From Chloroflexota bacterium (GTDB lineage: Bacteria; Chloroflexota; UBA11872), in contig JAJDVX010000003.1 in the NCBI GenBank assembly GCA_022825895.1, positions 1 to 64,000 on the forward strand: 64,000 nucleotides of DNA. Reading direction: 5' to 3'. The notes beneath the pieces were generated by a model, which ran no database searches, was not told the DNA's origin, and saw only the letters and a list, made by a program, of their open reading frames with translations. Positions 35,967-44,020 of this stretch are shown one piece after another; within the stretch, counting starts at the first letter, position 1; the number at the start of each line of letters is the position of its first letter. A program made the position numbers and the translations under genes.

Positions 35967-36110
35967 TGATGTGCGGCACGGGCGAGCGGCCGACGGGGAA
36001 TCGCTCACTTGGAGTGCCGCATGCCGAGCTTTCGAACGCCACCGCGATCTCTTGGATCCGTTCGGGTCCAGGGGAGCGCGCAACCACTGATTCCGAGTCG
36101 TTTAGCGCGG

Positions 36111-36150
36111 TTGTATGTCGTGGCTGCTGTAACTACAATAGTGTAGCTAC
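36111..36150 (+). promoter_or_regulatory. brnTA promoter and overlapping operator
   Basis: TTGTAT (36111-36116) and TACAAT (36134-36139) are 17 bp apart. An imperfect palindrome GTAACTAC-N6-GTAGCTAC (36129-36150) covers the -10 box and ends two bases before the brnT ATG, so the message is nearly leaderless. This fits autorepression by the antitoxin. Confidence 0.6.
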
Positions 36151-36152
36151 GC

Positions 36153-36455
36153 ATGGTCGGGCGACTTCGGTGGACATGGGACCGGGAGAAGGATCGAACC
36201 AATCGACTGAAGCACGGGCTGAGTTTCCAGACTGCGGCGCGTGTCTTCGATGATCCCATGGCCATGACGCGGAGTGACCCGTACGAAGGTGAACATCGCT
36301 TGCGAACGATAGGGACCGTGGGTACTGCGATTGTGCTGATCGTTCATACGTGGCCCGAGGACGACTGGCCGACCGGTGATGATGTGGGCCGGATCATCAG
36401 CGCACGGAAGGCCACGTCTCACGAAAGGATGGCTTATGCAGAAGGACACTTCTGA
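36153..36455 (+). CDS. brnT: BrnT-family ribonuclease toxin
   Basis: A 100-residue type II toxin of the RelE-like BrnT family, which cleaves RNA to stop growth. The family pattern is clear: WDREKDRTNRLKHGLSFQTA, VFDDPMA, and RIISARKATSHERMAYAEG near the end. The antitoxin gene begins inside its last 20 bases, as is usual for brnTA. The gene is preceded by its own promoter/operator. Confidence 0.92.
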   Translation: MVGRLRWTWDREKDRTNRLKHGLSFQTAARVFDDPMAMTRSDPYEGEHRLRTIGTVGTAIVLIVHTWPEDDWPTGDDVGRIISARKATSHERMAYAEGHF

Positions 36456-36732
36456 TCTGACAGCGGCCCAGCGAGCGGAGCTTGACGCGCTTGAGGCGTT
36501 GCCGGATGACCAGATCGACACGTCGGACATCCCCGAGTCGCTGGACTGGTCCGGCGCCAAGCGCGGGCTGTTCTACCGGCCGGTGAAACAGCAAATCACG
36601 CTGCGACTGGACGCGGACGTGGTGGCGTGGTTCAAGCAGCAGGCTCCGGGGGGCCGCGGGTATCAGACGGACATCAACCGGGCGCTGCGTTCGCACGTGG
36701 AGCAAGCTGAACGGCAAGCGGCCGGACCGTAG
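36436..36732 (+). CDS. brnA: BrnA-family antitoxin
   Basis: A 98-residue antitoxin that binds and neutralises BrnT and represses the operon. The N-terminal part (to about residue 45, with DTSDIPESLDWSGAKRG) is the toxin-binding region, and the C-terminal ribbon-helix-helix is QQITLRLDADVVAWFKQQ followed by GYQTDINRALRSHVE. The ATG at 36436 overlaps brnT by 20 bases. Confidence 0.9.
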   Translation: MQKDTSDLTAAQRAELDALEALPDDQIDTSDIPESLDWSGAKRGLFYRPVKQQITLRLDADVVAWFKQQAPGGRGYQTDINRALRSHVEQAERQAAGP

Positions 36733-36786
36733 TCACCCGGCACCAGACCGACACGCGTAGCTGAACGCCGCTCGCCGCGTCTCGAG

Positions 36787-37671
36787 CTAGGCGACGGCCG
36801 GGATGGCGAGGCGGGGTTCGGGGCGTGGGGGGTGTTGGGTGGCGAGGGCGGCGGACTGTTGGGCGGGGGTGAGGGGACGGAAGCGGTTGGCGGCGGAGAA
36901 GATGCGGGGGAGCAGCGTGGTCTCGCCCGTTGACGGGGCGGTGTGGACGGGCTGGGAAAGGACCCACCAGAGGGCCTGGTCGATCTGGGGCTGCTCGCGA
37001 TGGGGGTCGTACCAGCAGCTGAGTTCCTGGGGGCCATCGCCCCAGCCGCCGCGGGCGAGCATTTTGATGGTCTGGACGCCGACGTTGCGCTCCCGGCAGG
37101 CAGCGAGCAGGGCCTGGGCGTCGCGGCGGTAGTCGGGGTTGAGGTAGATGGCGGCGGCGAGGGGGAACATGACGGTGTCGAAGTCGAAGCGGTTGAGGGC
37201 CTCGAGCTGGACGGCGGGGGCGAGGGGGCCGTGGCCGGTGATGCCGATGTAGCGGGTGAGGCCCTGGTCACGCATTTCGACGAGGGCTTCGAGGGCGCCG
37301 CCGGGTTGGGTGACCTGGTCGAGGTCGTCGAAGTCAACGACGGAGTGGAGTTGGAAGAGGTGGAAGGTCTCGACGCCGAGGCGTTGCTGGCAGGAGCGGA
37401 TGTTGTCCCAGGCTTCCTCACGGGTGCGGCCGCGGGTCTTGGCGCCGATGAACCAGCCTTCGTCCAGCAGGCGGGGCATCCAGGGGGCCATGTGCTCCAT
37501 GGCGTTGCCGTAGGTGGGGGCGATATCGAGGTGGTTGACGCCGGCGGCGAGGGCTTGCTGGACGGCTGTGTCGACCACGGCCTGGGGGAGGTCCTGGCGG
37601 CCGAGGCCGGCGGCGCCAAGGGTGACGATGGAGCTGCGGTGGTCTATGCGGCCCAGTTTGCGGCGTTGCAT
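36787..37671 (-). CDS. Aldo/keto reductase
   Basis: A 294-residue TIM-barrel oxidoreductase. It starts MQRRKLGRIDHRSSIVTLGAAG, with the catalytic tyrosine in LDIAPTYGNAM and the lysine in FIGAKTRGRT. The C-terminal stretch is shorter and more divergent than usual, with little of the NADP-phosphate-binding loop visible. It belongs to the broad group with predicted oxidoreductase activity. The substrate is unknown, and it has no operon partner. Confidence 0.82.
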   Translation of the reverse strand: MQRRKLGRIDHRSSIVTLGAAGLGRQDLPQAVVDTAVQQALAAGVNHLDIAPTYGNAMEHMAPWMPRLLDEGWFIGAKTRGRTREEAWDNIRSCQQRLGVETFHLFQLHSVVDFDDLDQVTQPGGALEALVEMRDQGLTRYIGITGHGPLAPAVQLEALNRFDFDTVMFPLAAAIYLNPDYRRDAQALLAACRERNVGVQTIKMLARGGWGDGPQELSCWYDPHREQPQIDQALWWVLSQPVHTAPSTGETTLLPRIFSAANRFRPLTPAQQSAALATQHPPRPEPRLAIPAVA

Positions 37672-37799
37672 GGGTGGAGCCTCGGCGTGGGGGTAGGGAG
37701 GACAGTGTAGTCGCCGAGGAAATGAGGGGAGGATTGGCCGCTGGAACTCAACGTCGGCCAGAAAGATTCACGAATTGTTATGATCTTGCCAAAGACTGG

Positions 37800-37815
37800 A
37801 ATCTTTTCTAAGATT
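37800..37815. promoter_or_regulatory. Palindrome upstream of the first AbrB-type/PIN cassette
   Basis: AATCTT-TTCT-AAGATT is a perfect palindrome 18 bp before the antitoxin ATG at 37833, in a locally AT-rich stretch. It is a candidate autoregulatory operator. Confidence 0.45.
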
Positions 37816-37832
37816 ATTCAGAAGGGTTCAAG

Positions 37833-38531
37833 ATGCACGTCGCCAGGGGAAGGAGCTACATGGTGGCGACTCATGGATACACCTACCGCCGGCCGCCGAC
37901 CACAGCGGCTGACACTGGCGTCGACTTCAGCGCAATCGCCAGATCGGATGGTGTCATAACGCCGAAAGAGTTAGCCGCAGCGCTTTGGCCGGACCAGAAC
38001 CACAGGCGCCGAACGAACGCTTTGCGCCGTCTCCTGCGAACCTATGTCGAATCCGACCGACAGCAATACACCCGCTATCAGTGGCGAGTTGATCGTGAGC
38101 CGGATCTTCGGAAGCTCGAAACGATCTGTCAGATCGCTCGGGCCCAGCCCAAAGATCGGCAGGGCACTGCCAGCGAAGAGCGCAGAGGGGTCGGCATCTT
38201 TCCGGACGCGGATCCGCTGATGGATCCGGTCCGAGGCGTCGTAGGCCCCGGCGGACGGGTGGTCATCCCGTCATCGTTTCGTGAGGCGCTTGGCCTGAAG
38301 GTGGGCGATGCCGTGAGCATGCGAATCGAGGGTGAAGAGCTGCGGCTGGTCAACTTCGATACGGAGACGCTTCGGATCCGCGAAATGCTCGCGCGTTATG
38401 TGCCGGAGGGTGTGAGCGTGGTTGATGAGTTGCTCGAGGAGCGGCGTCGCGAGGTCGCGGCTGAGGAGGCTGAGGTTGCGCAGTTGAAGGCGCGGCAGGC
38501 CCAGACTGAAACAGCCGCAGCTAAGGACTAG
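37833..38531 (+). CDS. AbrB-type antitoxin with added N-terminal domain, cassette 1
   Basis: A 232-residue antitoxin, much longer than the usual 70-90. The first 110 residues hold a separate helical domain (ITPKELAAALWPDQNHRRRT...) of unknown family. A SpoVT/AbrB swapped-hairpin DNA-binding fold follows at about 131-175 (GPGGRVVIPSSFREALGL) and then a charged helical tail with YVPEGVSVVDELLEERRRE, which probably grips the toxin. GAAGGG sits 6 nt before the ATG. The PIN toxin gene starts two bases after its stop. Confidence 0.8.
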   Translation: MHVARGRSYMVATHGYTYRRPPTTAADTGVDFSAIARSDGVITPKELAAALWPDQNHRRRTNALRRLLRTYVESDRQQYTRYQWRVDREPDLRKLETICQIARAQPKDRQGTASEERRGVGIFPDADPLMDPVRGVVGPGGRVVIPSSFREALGLKVGDAVSMRIEGEELRLVNFDTETLRIREMLARYVPEGVSVVDELLEERRREVAAEEAEVAQLKARQAQTETAAAKD

Positions 38532-38533
38532 CA

Positions 38534-38920
38534 GTGAGCCGGGTCGTGTTGGACGCTTCCGCGATGCTGGCGTTTGTTTTCGGGGAACCCGGACGCGATG
38601 TCGTGGATGGCTACCTGGACGACGCGGTGGCTTCGGCAGTCAATGTGGCCGAGGCTGGCACGCGCCTGATTGACCGTGGGGCCACCTGGTCCGAGGTGCG
38701 GCGGTCCATTGGCCACCTGTCGCTCGAGGTTGTGCCGTACGACGGACCGCAGGCTCTGGCGACGGCCGGGCTGCGGGAACTCACGCGACATCGCGGGCTG
38801 TCGCTGGGCGACCGAGCGTGTTTGCAGTTGGCGGCGCAACGAGGGTTGCCGGTGGTGACGGCGGATCGGGCGTGGGCGGAGTTGGAGATTGGCGTGGAGG
38901 TGCGGTTGATTCGGGATTGA
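38534..38920 (+). CDS. vapC: VapC-like PIN-domain toxin, cassette 1
   Basis: A 128-residue PIN ribonuclease, expected to cut tRNA or rRNA when free of its antitoxin. The four acidic positions are present: D7, E40, D93 and D111. LSLGDRACLQLA and PVVTADRAW are typical of the VapC group paired with AbrB-type antitoxins. The GTG start lies two bases after the antitoxin stop. It is closely related to the toxin at 39599. Confidence 0.88.
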   Translation: MSRVVLDASAMLAFVFGEPGRDVVDGYLDDAVASAVNVAEAGTRLIDRGATWSEVRRSIGHLSLEVVPYDGPQALATAGLRELTRHRGLSLGDRACLQLAAQRGLPVVTADRAWAELEIGVEVRLIRD

Positions 38921-38934
38921 AGCGGCGACGCCGA

Positions 38935-38987
38935 ATCTATAGAACATATCATTTGCCATCTAAAGGGTTGAATTCCAGTATATAGAT
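38935..38987. promoter_or_regulatory. AT-rich inverted repeat upstream of cassette 2
   Basis: ATCTATA (38935-38941) and its complement TATAGAT (38981-38987) flank an AT-rich stretch before the second antitoxin start at 39027. It is a candidate operator/promoter region for the second cassette. Confidence 0.35.
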
Positions 38988-39026
38988 ACAAGGTCTGATC
39001 GACGGGTTGGTCCTGGGAGTCTAGCT

Positions 39027-39602
39027 ATGGCGTGTTGTGACTGCGACTGTGGTGACGGGTGCTGTGTCTGTTCGTGCTGTCGGGAGCCGGCGGATGAGGT
39101 GGTGGCCGGGCTGACGACGAAGGCGGACAAGATCCGGGCGCTGTTCCGGGCGGGATATAGCCGGTCGGAGATTGCGGGGTTCCTGGACATTCGCTACCAG
39201 CACGTGAGGAATGTGCTGGTGCAGAGCGGGTTTATGGAAACGCAACTGAGCCGGCCGATGCCGGCTGCCGACGGCGAGGCCGAGGATTCGCTGCCGGTCC
39301 TGGTAAGGACGGCGATTGGGCCGGGGGGGCGGGTGGTAATTCCGGCGGCGTATCGAAAGGCGCTGGAGGTTGACGAGGGCGATTACGTCGTGATGCAGAT
39401 GGACGGCGATGAATTGCGGGTGGTGAATGACGAGAAGGAGTTCAAGCGCGTTCAGCAGATGATTGCCAGCTACGTGCCGGAGGGTGTGAGCCTGGTGGAT
39501 GAACTGATTGCCGAGCGACGTCGGGAAGCTGCGGCCGAGGAGGCCGAAATTGCCGAGATCGAGGCGAGGCGGGCCAAGGCTGTGACGACGGAGTCCACGT
39601 GA
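39027..39602 (+). CDS. AbrB-type antitoxin with cysteine-rich N-terminus and HTH, cassette 2
   Basis: A 191-residue antitoxin. The first 20 residues contain ten cysteines (CCDCDCGDGCCVCSCC), suggesting a metal or redox site. A helix-turn-helix follows (about 30-66: IRALFRAGYSRSEIAGFLDI), then an AbrB fold (GPGGRVVIPAAYRKALEV) and a helical tail, YVPEGVSLVDELIAERRRE, nearly identical to that of cassette 1. GGGAG lies 7 nt before the ATG. Its stop overlaps the toxin start (GTGA). Confidence 0.82.
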   Translation: MACCDCDCGDGCCVCSCCREPADEVVAGLTTKADKIRALFRAGYSRSEIAGFLDIRYQHVRNVLVQSGFMETQLSRPMPAADGEAEDSLPVLVRTAIGPGGRVVIPAAYRKALEVDEGDYVVMQMDGDELRVVNDEKEFKRVQQMIASYVPEGVSLVDELIAERRREAAAEEAEIAEIEARRAKAVTTEST

Positions 39603-39985
39603 GCCGAGCCGTCCTGGACGCTTCGGCGATGTTGGCTCTTTTCCGTGGCGAACGCGGGGCTGATGTGGTGGCGGGATACCGAGGCGACGCCGTGGCTTCG
39701 TCGGTCAATGTCGCCGAGGTCGTTTCCAGGCTTTCCGATGAGGGCTTGAACGCGGCGGAGTGGCACTACGCCCTGGCGATGCTTGAACTCGAAGTCGTTG
39801 CCTTTGACGAGAGCCAGGCAATTTCGTCGGGTCGGCTACGGAATCCGACCAGGCACCGAGGTCTTTCGCTGGGTGATCGGGCGTGTTTGCAGTTGGCGGC
39901 AGTGCGGGGGTTGCCGGCGGTGACGGCGGATCGGGCGTGGGCGGGGTTGGATGTTGGGGTTGAGGTGCGGGTGATTCGGGATTGA
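39599..39985 (+). CDS. vapC: VapC-like PIN-domain toxin, cassette 2
   Basis: A 128-residue PIN ribonuclease paralogous to the one at 38534. It has the same length and the same LSLGDRACLQLA and TADRAW blocks, and conserved acidic positions D7, E40, D93 and D111. The middle helices differ, which should matter for antitoxin pairing. Coupled to its antitoxin by a four-base overlap. Confidence 0.88.
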   Translation: MSRAVLDASAMLALFRGERGADVVAGYRGDAVASSVNVAEVVSRLSDEGLNAAEWHYALAMLELEVVAFDESQAISSGRLRNPTRHRGLSLGDRACLQLAAVRGLPAVTADRAWAGLDVGVEVRVIRD

Positions 39986-40296
39986 GGGGGCGAGTGGAGG
40001 GTAGTTGGCAGCGCCAGGGATGAGAGGTTTGCTGCTTCGCGAGGCGTCCAGAGTGACTGAGTTTGGGAGGAAGCCCGCAGTTCGGTGTTGTTAGGGAATG
40101 GCTTTCAATAGCTAAGAACTCGGCTGGCATCGAACGGCACCCGGGGCATCCCTGCGTCGGAGTGAACTGAGAGGCTGCTTGGAGGGCTTGGGTGCTGAGG
40201 GCAGTGTGGTTCGACACGGCCCCATCGACAGGCTCAGGGCAGGCTCTCCGAAAGACACCGGGCCGGCTCACCACGAACGGACGGCGCCCTCCTCGG
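39986..40296. other. Gene-free stretch with a dispersed repeat
   Basis: About 310 bases between the second PIN toxin and the dipeptidase end. Apart from the repeat at 40208-40280, I see nothing recognisable. Confidence 0.5.
40208..40280. repeat. Dispersed split repeat, copy 3 (with nested copy)
   Basis: GGTTCGACACGGC on the left and CCGGCTCACCACGAACGG on the right, separated by 42 bases that themselves contain TCGACAGGCTCAGG, a second core of the same repeat. Confidence 0.7.
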
Positions 40297-41331
40297 CTAG
40301 CCGCAGGCGTCGCGGAAGGCGCGGAGGTGGTTTAGGCCGAGGAATTTGCGGAGGTTGGGTTCGGACCAGCCGCGGGCGGCGAGGCCCTGGGTGATCCGGG
40401 GGACCTGGCGGGCGTCGTCGAGAAGGTATGAGCCGCCGTCGAAGTCGGAGCCGAAGCCGACGTGGTCGATGCCGGCGACGTTGACGGCGTGTTCGATGTG
40501 GTCGAGGTAGAGCTCAAGCGTTGGGTTGGTCCAGTGGACGAAGTGGTGGACGCAGCTGACGGCCACCACGCCGCCGCCGTCGGCGATGGCTTTCATCTGG
40601 TCGTCGTGAAGGTTGCGGCCGTGTTCGTTGAGGGCGCGGCAGGAGCTGTGGCTGGCGATAACGGGGGCCCCGGTGGCCTGCATGGCGTGCCAGAAGGCGG
40701 GGACGCTGAGGTGGGAGACGTCGACGAGCATGCCGAGGTCGTTCATGGCAGCGATGAGGTCGTGGCCGAAGTCGGTGAGGCCTCCGCCTGAACGGTGGGC
40801 GCGCTCGCCGTCGCCCGCGTAGGTGCGGATGGAGTGGGTGATGGTCATGGTGCGGACGCCGACCTGGTAGAGCATGGGCAGGACGTAGAGGCTGCGTTCG
40901 AGGGCTTCGGAGTTCTCAATGGCGAGGACGACGGCGACTTTGCCGGCGGCCCTGGCGGCCAGGATGTCGTCGGCGGTGAGGGCGAGGGCGATCTGGTCCG
41001 AGTGGGCCTGGATTTCGGCGTGAAACCAGCCGAAGCCATCCAACACGTAGGCGAGGTGGTTGCCCCAGGCGCGGGTGTTGTCGACGGCGAAGTAGCCGCA
41101 GTCCACGCCGCCTTCGCGCATGGCGGGGAGGTCGGACTGGATGGGGATTTCAGCGGTGTCGACGGGTCCGCGCAGGTAGCCGATCAGGCTTTCGGGGGTG
41201 TCACGGGACGGGGCGTCGGGCCCGGCCATGCTCTGCCCATCTCGACGGATGAGGCCGACGATGGTGTCGTTGTGGGAGTCGATGACGAGGGCGTCGCGGT
41301 GGAGGGATTGCCAGTCGTAGTCGGGGGTCAT
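40297..41331 (-). CDS. Membrane-dipeptidase-like peptidase, family M19
   Basis: A 344-residue zinc dipeptidase of the renal-dipeptidase family, an amidohydrolase-type barrel. The first metal ligands lie in VIDSHNDT (H20 and D22), with further histidines in SHLSV and IASHSSCRAL, and DHVGFGSDFDGG near the end. It would cleave dipeptides, perhaps with D-residues. The ATG at 41331 is the only sensible start. No partner genes are adjacent. Confidence 0.92.
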   Translation of the reverse strand: MTPDYDWQSLHRDALVIDSHNDTIVGLIRRDGQSMAGPDAPSRDTPESLIGYLRGPVDTAEIPIQSDLPAMREGGVDCGYFAVDNTRAWGNHLAYVLDGFGWFHAEIQAHSDQIALALTADDILAARAAGKVAVVLAIENSEALERSLYVLPMLYQVGVRTMTITHSIRTYAGDGERAHRSGGGLTDFGHDLIAAMNDLGMLVDVSHLSVPAFWHAMQATGAPVIASHSSCRALNEHGRNLHDDQMKAIADGGGVVAVSCVHHFVHWTNPTLELYLDHIEHAVNVAGIDHVGFGSDFDGGSYLLDDARQVPRITQGLAARGWSEPNLRKFLGLNHLRAFRDACG

Positions 41332-41389
41332 GGGTTGGGTGGTTGAGGGGGTGGATAGGGTTGGATGGTGCCATGCGGGGTGGCGATGA

Positions 41390-41719
41390 TCAGTCTTCGG
41401 GTGGTTCTCGCAGCCAGGCCGGGATGTCGCGCGACGCGTGCAGGACCCTCCAGACGTCGATGTCCGCTTCCCGTTCGACGTAGAAAACCAGGTAAGGAAA
41501 GTCCTTGACGACCCACGAGCGAAGGCCTTGGAGGGAGAGTTCGTCCGCGTAGCGGGGTGAGCCACTGGCGGGGTGATCGGCCACGTGGCTGAAGACCTCT
41601 TCCAGCGCGTCGATGAAGTCCAGCGCTTGAGCCGATGTCGCCACAGTCGAATAGTGATCGATGGCCTCGTCGATATCGTGCCGCGCCCGCCCGCGAAGAA
41701 CGACTGGTCTTGGGGTCAC
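41390..41719 (-). CDS. parE: ParE/RelE-family toxin
   Basis: A 109-residue type II toxin. The pattern RARHDIDEAIDHYSTV, FIDALEEVFSHVADHPASG and FPYLVFYVEREADIDVWRVLH is typical of ParE, which poisons gyrase, although RelE-type mRNA cleavage cannot be ruled out. The start overlaps the antitoxin stop by four bases (ATGA). Confidence 0.9.
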   Translation of the reverse strand: MTPRPVVLRGRARHDIDEAIDHYSTVATSAQALDFIDALEEVFSHVADHPASGSPRYADELSLQGLRSWVVKDFPYLVFYVEREADIDVWRVLHASRDIPAWLREPPED

Positions 41720-41955
41720 CGCCGGTCGGCTTCGCGAACGCGATCGCGAAGCTGGTCGAAGAAGGCAGTGTCGGCGGTACCTGCTGGCGGCGAGGCCGCG
41801 CCTTCAAGGAGCAGGCCGCGGAGGTGCTGACGATCCTGATCCTTTCGGATGAGTTCGCGGACGTATTCGCTTGACGAGCTGTAGTCGCGAGACGTGACCT
41901 GCTGGTCAACGAAAGACTTAAGCGCCTCGGGAAGCGAGATATTCATCGTGCTCAT
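41716..41955 (-). CDS. parD: ParD-family antitoxin
   Basis: A 79-residue antitoxin with an N-terminal ribbon-helix-helix (MNISLPEALKSFVDQQV and SSSSEYVRELIRKDQD) and a flexible C-terminal half that wraps the toxin. It is the first gene of the pair. Two tandem 10-bp repeats upstream (41971-41990) may be its operator. Confidence 0.92.
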   Translation of the reverse strand: MSTMNISLPEALKSFVDQQVTSRDYSSSSEYVRELIRKDQDRQHLRGLLLEGAASPPAGTADTAFFDQLRDRVREADRR

Positions 41956-41970
41956 GATGTAACGATATCG

Positions 41971-41990
41971 GGATTGGCAAAGATTGGCAA
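41971..41990 (-). promoter_or_regulatory. Tandem 10-bp repeats upstream of parD
   Basis: GATTGGCAA occurs twice at exactly one helical turn, 16-35 bp upstream of the parD start. The spacing suits side-by-side binding of ribbon-helix-helix dimers. Confidence 0.4.
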
Positions 41991-42101
41991 GACGCAAGAT
42001 CTGCCCTGGAGTAGCTTGATTTCTCCAAGCATTGGGGATCGATCGACTGATTTCCCAGGTGCCTTGCATTGACCTTTTGGATACGACTACCGCCGGGATC
42101 G

Positions 42102-42764
42102 TCAGTCGGGTGTCTTTCGTGGGTTTTTGGTGCCGGTGGTTAGTTTGTTGTGGGTTTCGCGTTTTATTCGGGCGGCGAGGTGGGGTTCGTTGGTGGTGAG
42201 GAAGTGTTGGACGGCTGGTGGGTCGTGGGGGGCGAGGGTTCGGAGGGACCAGGAGAGGGCTTTGACGACCATGTCGTCGCGGTCGTCGGCGAGCAAGTCG
42301 CAGACGGCGAGGGTGCGGGGCGCGTCGCCGTAGCCGCCGCGGGTCTTGGTATTGAGGCCGACGGTGGCGACGAGGGCGGTGCGCCGCCACCAGCGGTCGG
42401 GGGACCTGGCCCAGCGGTGGACGTCGTCATCGCTGATCTGGCGATTCACCCAGGCGGGGCCGGCCACGTAGCCACCAAAGACGTCGACCGAGGCCCAGTC
42501 GGCGAGGCCATGACCGAGGTTCTCGATTGTTGCGGCGTCAAGCGCCCTGAGGGTGGGGCGGTGGTAATGGACGATCTCGTAGGCCCAGATTCGCAGGTCG
42601 AGGTCTACCAGGTGCGCGGCGAACTCGAGCACCTGGTCCGGCTGGGCGGATGCGACTTTCCTGGAGAATTCGCGGCGGATGGGGCGGACACGGGGCACTT
42701 TAGGGGAGGGCAGGGCGTCGACGCCGGAACGGAACTCGCGGGCGAGGGACTCGGTGTCGATCAG
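42102..42764 (-). CDS. DNA alkylation repair (HEAT-like) protein, start unclear
   Basis: About 220 residues of an AlkD-like helical-repeat protein that would excise alkylated bases. Family blocks include GLADWASVDVFGGYVAGPAWVN, RWARSPDRWWRRTALVATVGLNTK and the repeat DMVVKALSWSLRTLAPHDP. The conserved frame reaches back to the stop of the membrane protein gene, where only a CTG (42764) is available. The first standard start is a GTG at 42698, which would remove about 22 plausible residues. Coupling through the TGA at 42761-42763 is likely. Confidence 0.72.
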   Translation of the reverse strand: MIDTESLAREFRSGVDALPSPKVPRVRPIRREFSRKVASAQPDQVLEFAAHLVDLDLRIWAYEIVHYHRPTLRALDAATIENLGHGLADWASVDVFGGYVAGPAWVNRQISDDDVHRWARSPDRWWRRTALVATVGLNTKTRGGYGDAPRTLAVCDLLADDRDDMVVKALSWSLRTLAPHDPPAVQHFLTTNEPHLAARIKRETHNKLTTGTKNPRKTPD

Positions 42765-43477
42765 TTGGGTTTGGCTTCTCGTCTGGTGGGTGGGTGTTCT
42801 TTGGATGATGCCAATCCGCGGCCCAACAGGCCCATGTAGACGAGTCCGGCGACGGACATTGCGGCGAATACGGGGGCGAAGGCCAGCTCCAGTGCGTCCG
42901 AATGCCAGGCGGCGATGAAGACCACCAGCGAGGCCACGGCCAGCACGGCGACGATGACGTTCAGAGTGCGGGGCAGGCGCACGGGCTCGGGGCGGAATGC
43001 GAGGCCCACGGCCAGGATCACGATCCCGACGTAGCCAGCGACGCTGGACGTGAAGTGCAGCCCCCACACCATTCGTTGCATCCCCAGCGCCGATTGCAGC
43101 CATTCGTCCGACCGCGCGGCGTCGCTCTCCAGCGCCGCCAATCCCATGCCGACGATCATGTAGTCGAGTCCCCGCATGGTCATCTGGATGACCAGCGCGA
43201 TAGCCATTGCCAGAAGGCCGAGCCGGGGCAGCGGGCCCGCATACCGCCGCAGGGTCAGGAGTCCGTTGAGCATGAGCAGGGCGCCGCAGATGATCACGAG
43301 AGGCACGGTGTAGGACAGCGTGGCGTTGCGCGCCATGGCCAGCGTGAGATCGTTGAGGCTGGTGCTGGGCACCGTGTCCACCGCGCCGCGGCCGGGCGAG
43401 AGGAGGTAGCCCACGCCCACCGCCGCCGTGCCAAGCAGCAAGGACCAGCCGCCGAGTTGCTTCTCGGTCATCCGCAT
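42761..43477 (-). CDS. Integral membrane protein of unknown function
   Basis: A 238-residue protein with about six or seven hydrophobic helices, starting at the ATG at 43477. It resembles DUF4386-like membrane proteins only in layout, and I cannot assign a family. The repair gene follows immediately, overlapping its stop codon, so the two are probably cotranscribed. Confidence 0.6.
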   Translation of the reverse strand: MRMTEKQLGGWSLLLGTAAVGVGYLLSPGRGAVDTVPSTSLNDLTLAMARNATLSYTVPLVIICGALLMLNGLLTLRRYAGPLPRLGLLAMAIALVIQMTMRGLDYMIVGMGLAALESDAARSDEWLQSALGMQRMVWGLHFTSSVAGYVGIVILAVGLAFRPEPVRLPRTLNVIVAVLAVASLVVFIAAWHSDALELAFAPVFAAMSVAGLVYMGLLGRGLASSKEHPPTRREAKPN

Positions 43478-43768
43478 GGCGCATCCCACGGGTATAGCCG
43501 CGGCGGCCGAGTTAAGGTCGCCGCAAGCGGCAACTGCGGTTCTACGGCGATTGCGGCCGTCGTCAAGGGATCCCCGCACTCGCAGCCACTGGCCATGTCC
43601 GCCCCTTACGCCTCAGCGTCGCAGCCGTTGCGCTTGCAGATCATAGGGTCTGATCGCAGAGCCGTTCGGCTCAACGTGTATAGGGTCGGCAGTTGGACCT
43701 GGAGGCCGGTGAGGCGCCTGGTCGGTTCGACAATGACGTTGGTAACGGAGCCAGCTCTTGCGGCCGTT

Positions 43769-44020
43769 TCAGTCGAATCGGGGCGGCTTTCGCATCGGTG
43801 AACGTGGCGGCAGGTCCAGCTCGACGCCCCCCAGGGGCGCGAAGCGGGCGCGAATGGCGGTTGCCAGGTTCTCCGGCACCGCGGGCTGCTGGCCGAGCGC
43901 CGTTTGCAGGATGTCGCGGACTTCGTCCTCCACGGATCGACCATTTTGAGCCGCCCGGATGCTCAGCCGGCGCTTCAGCCCTTCGTCGAGGTTGCGCAAG
44001 ATGATGCTGGCGATGGTGGC
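43769..44020 (-). CDS. Orphan FitA-like ribbon-helix-helix antitoxin
   Basis: About 75-83 residues with the FitA pattern ILRNLDEGLKRRLSIRAAQ and NGRSVEDEVRDILQTAL. The family N-terminus (DKGATIASII) lies before the first TTG (43999) and has no ATG or GTG in frame; a CTG near 44035 would be needed. No PIN toxin follows in the 290 bases downstream, which hold no clear gene. It may be a decaying remnant of a toxin-antitoxin pair. Confidence 0.6.
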   Translation of the reverse strand, partial: ATIASIILRNLDEGLKRRLSIRAAQNGRSVEDEVRDILQTALGQQPAVPENLATAIRARFAPLGGVELDLPPRSPMRKPPRFD

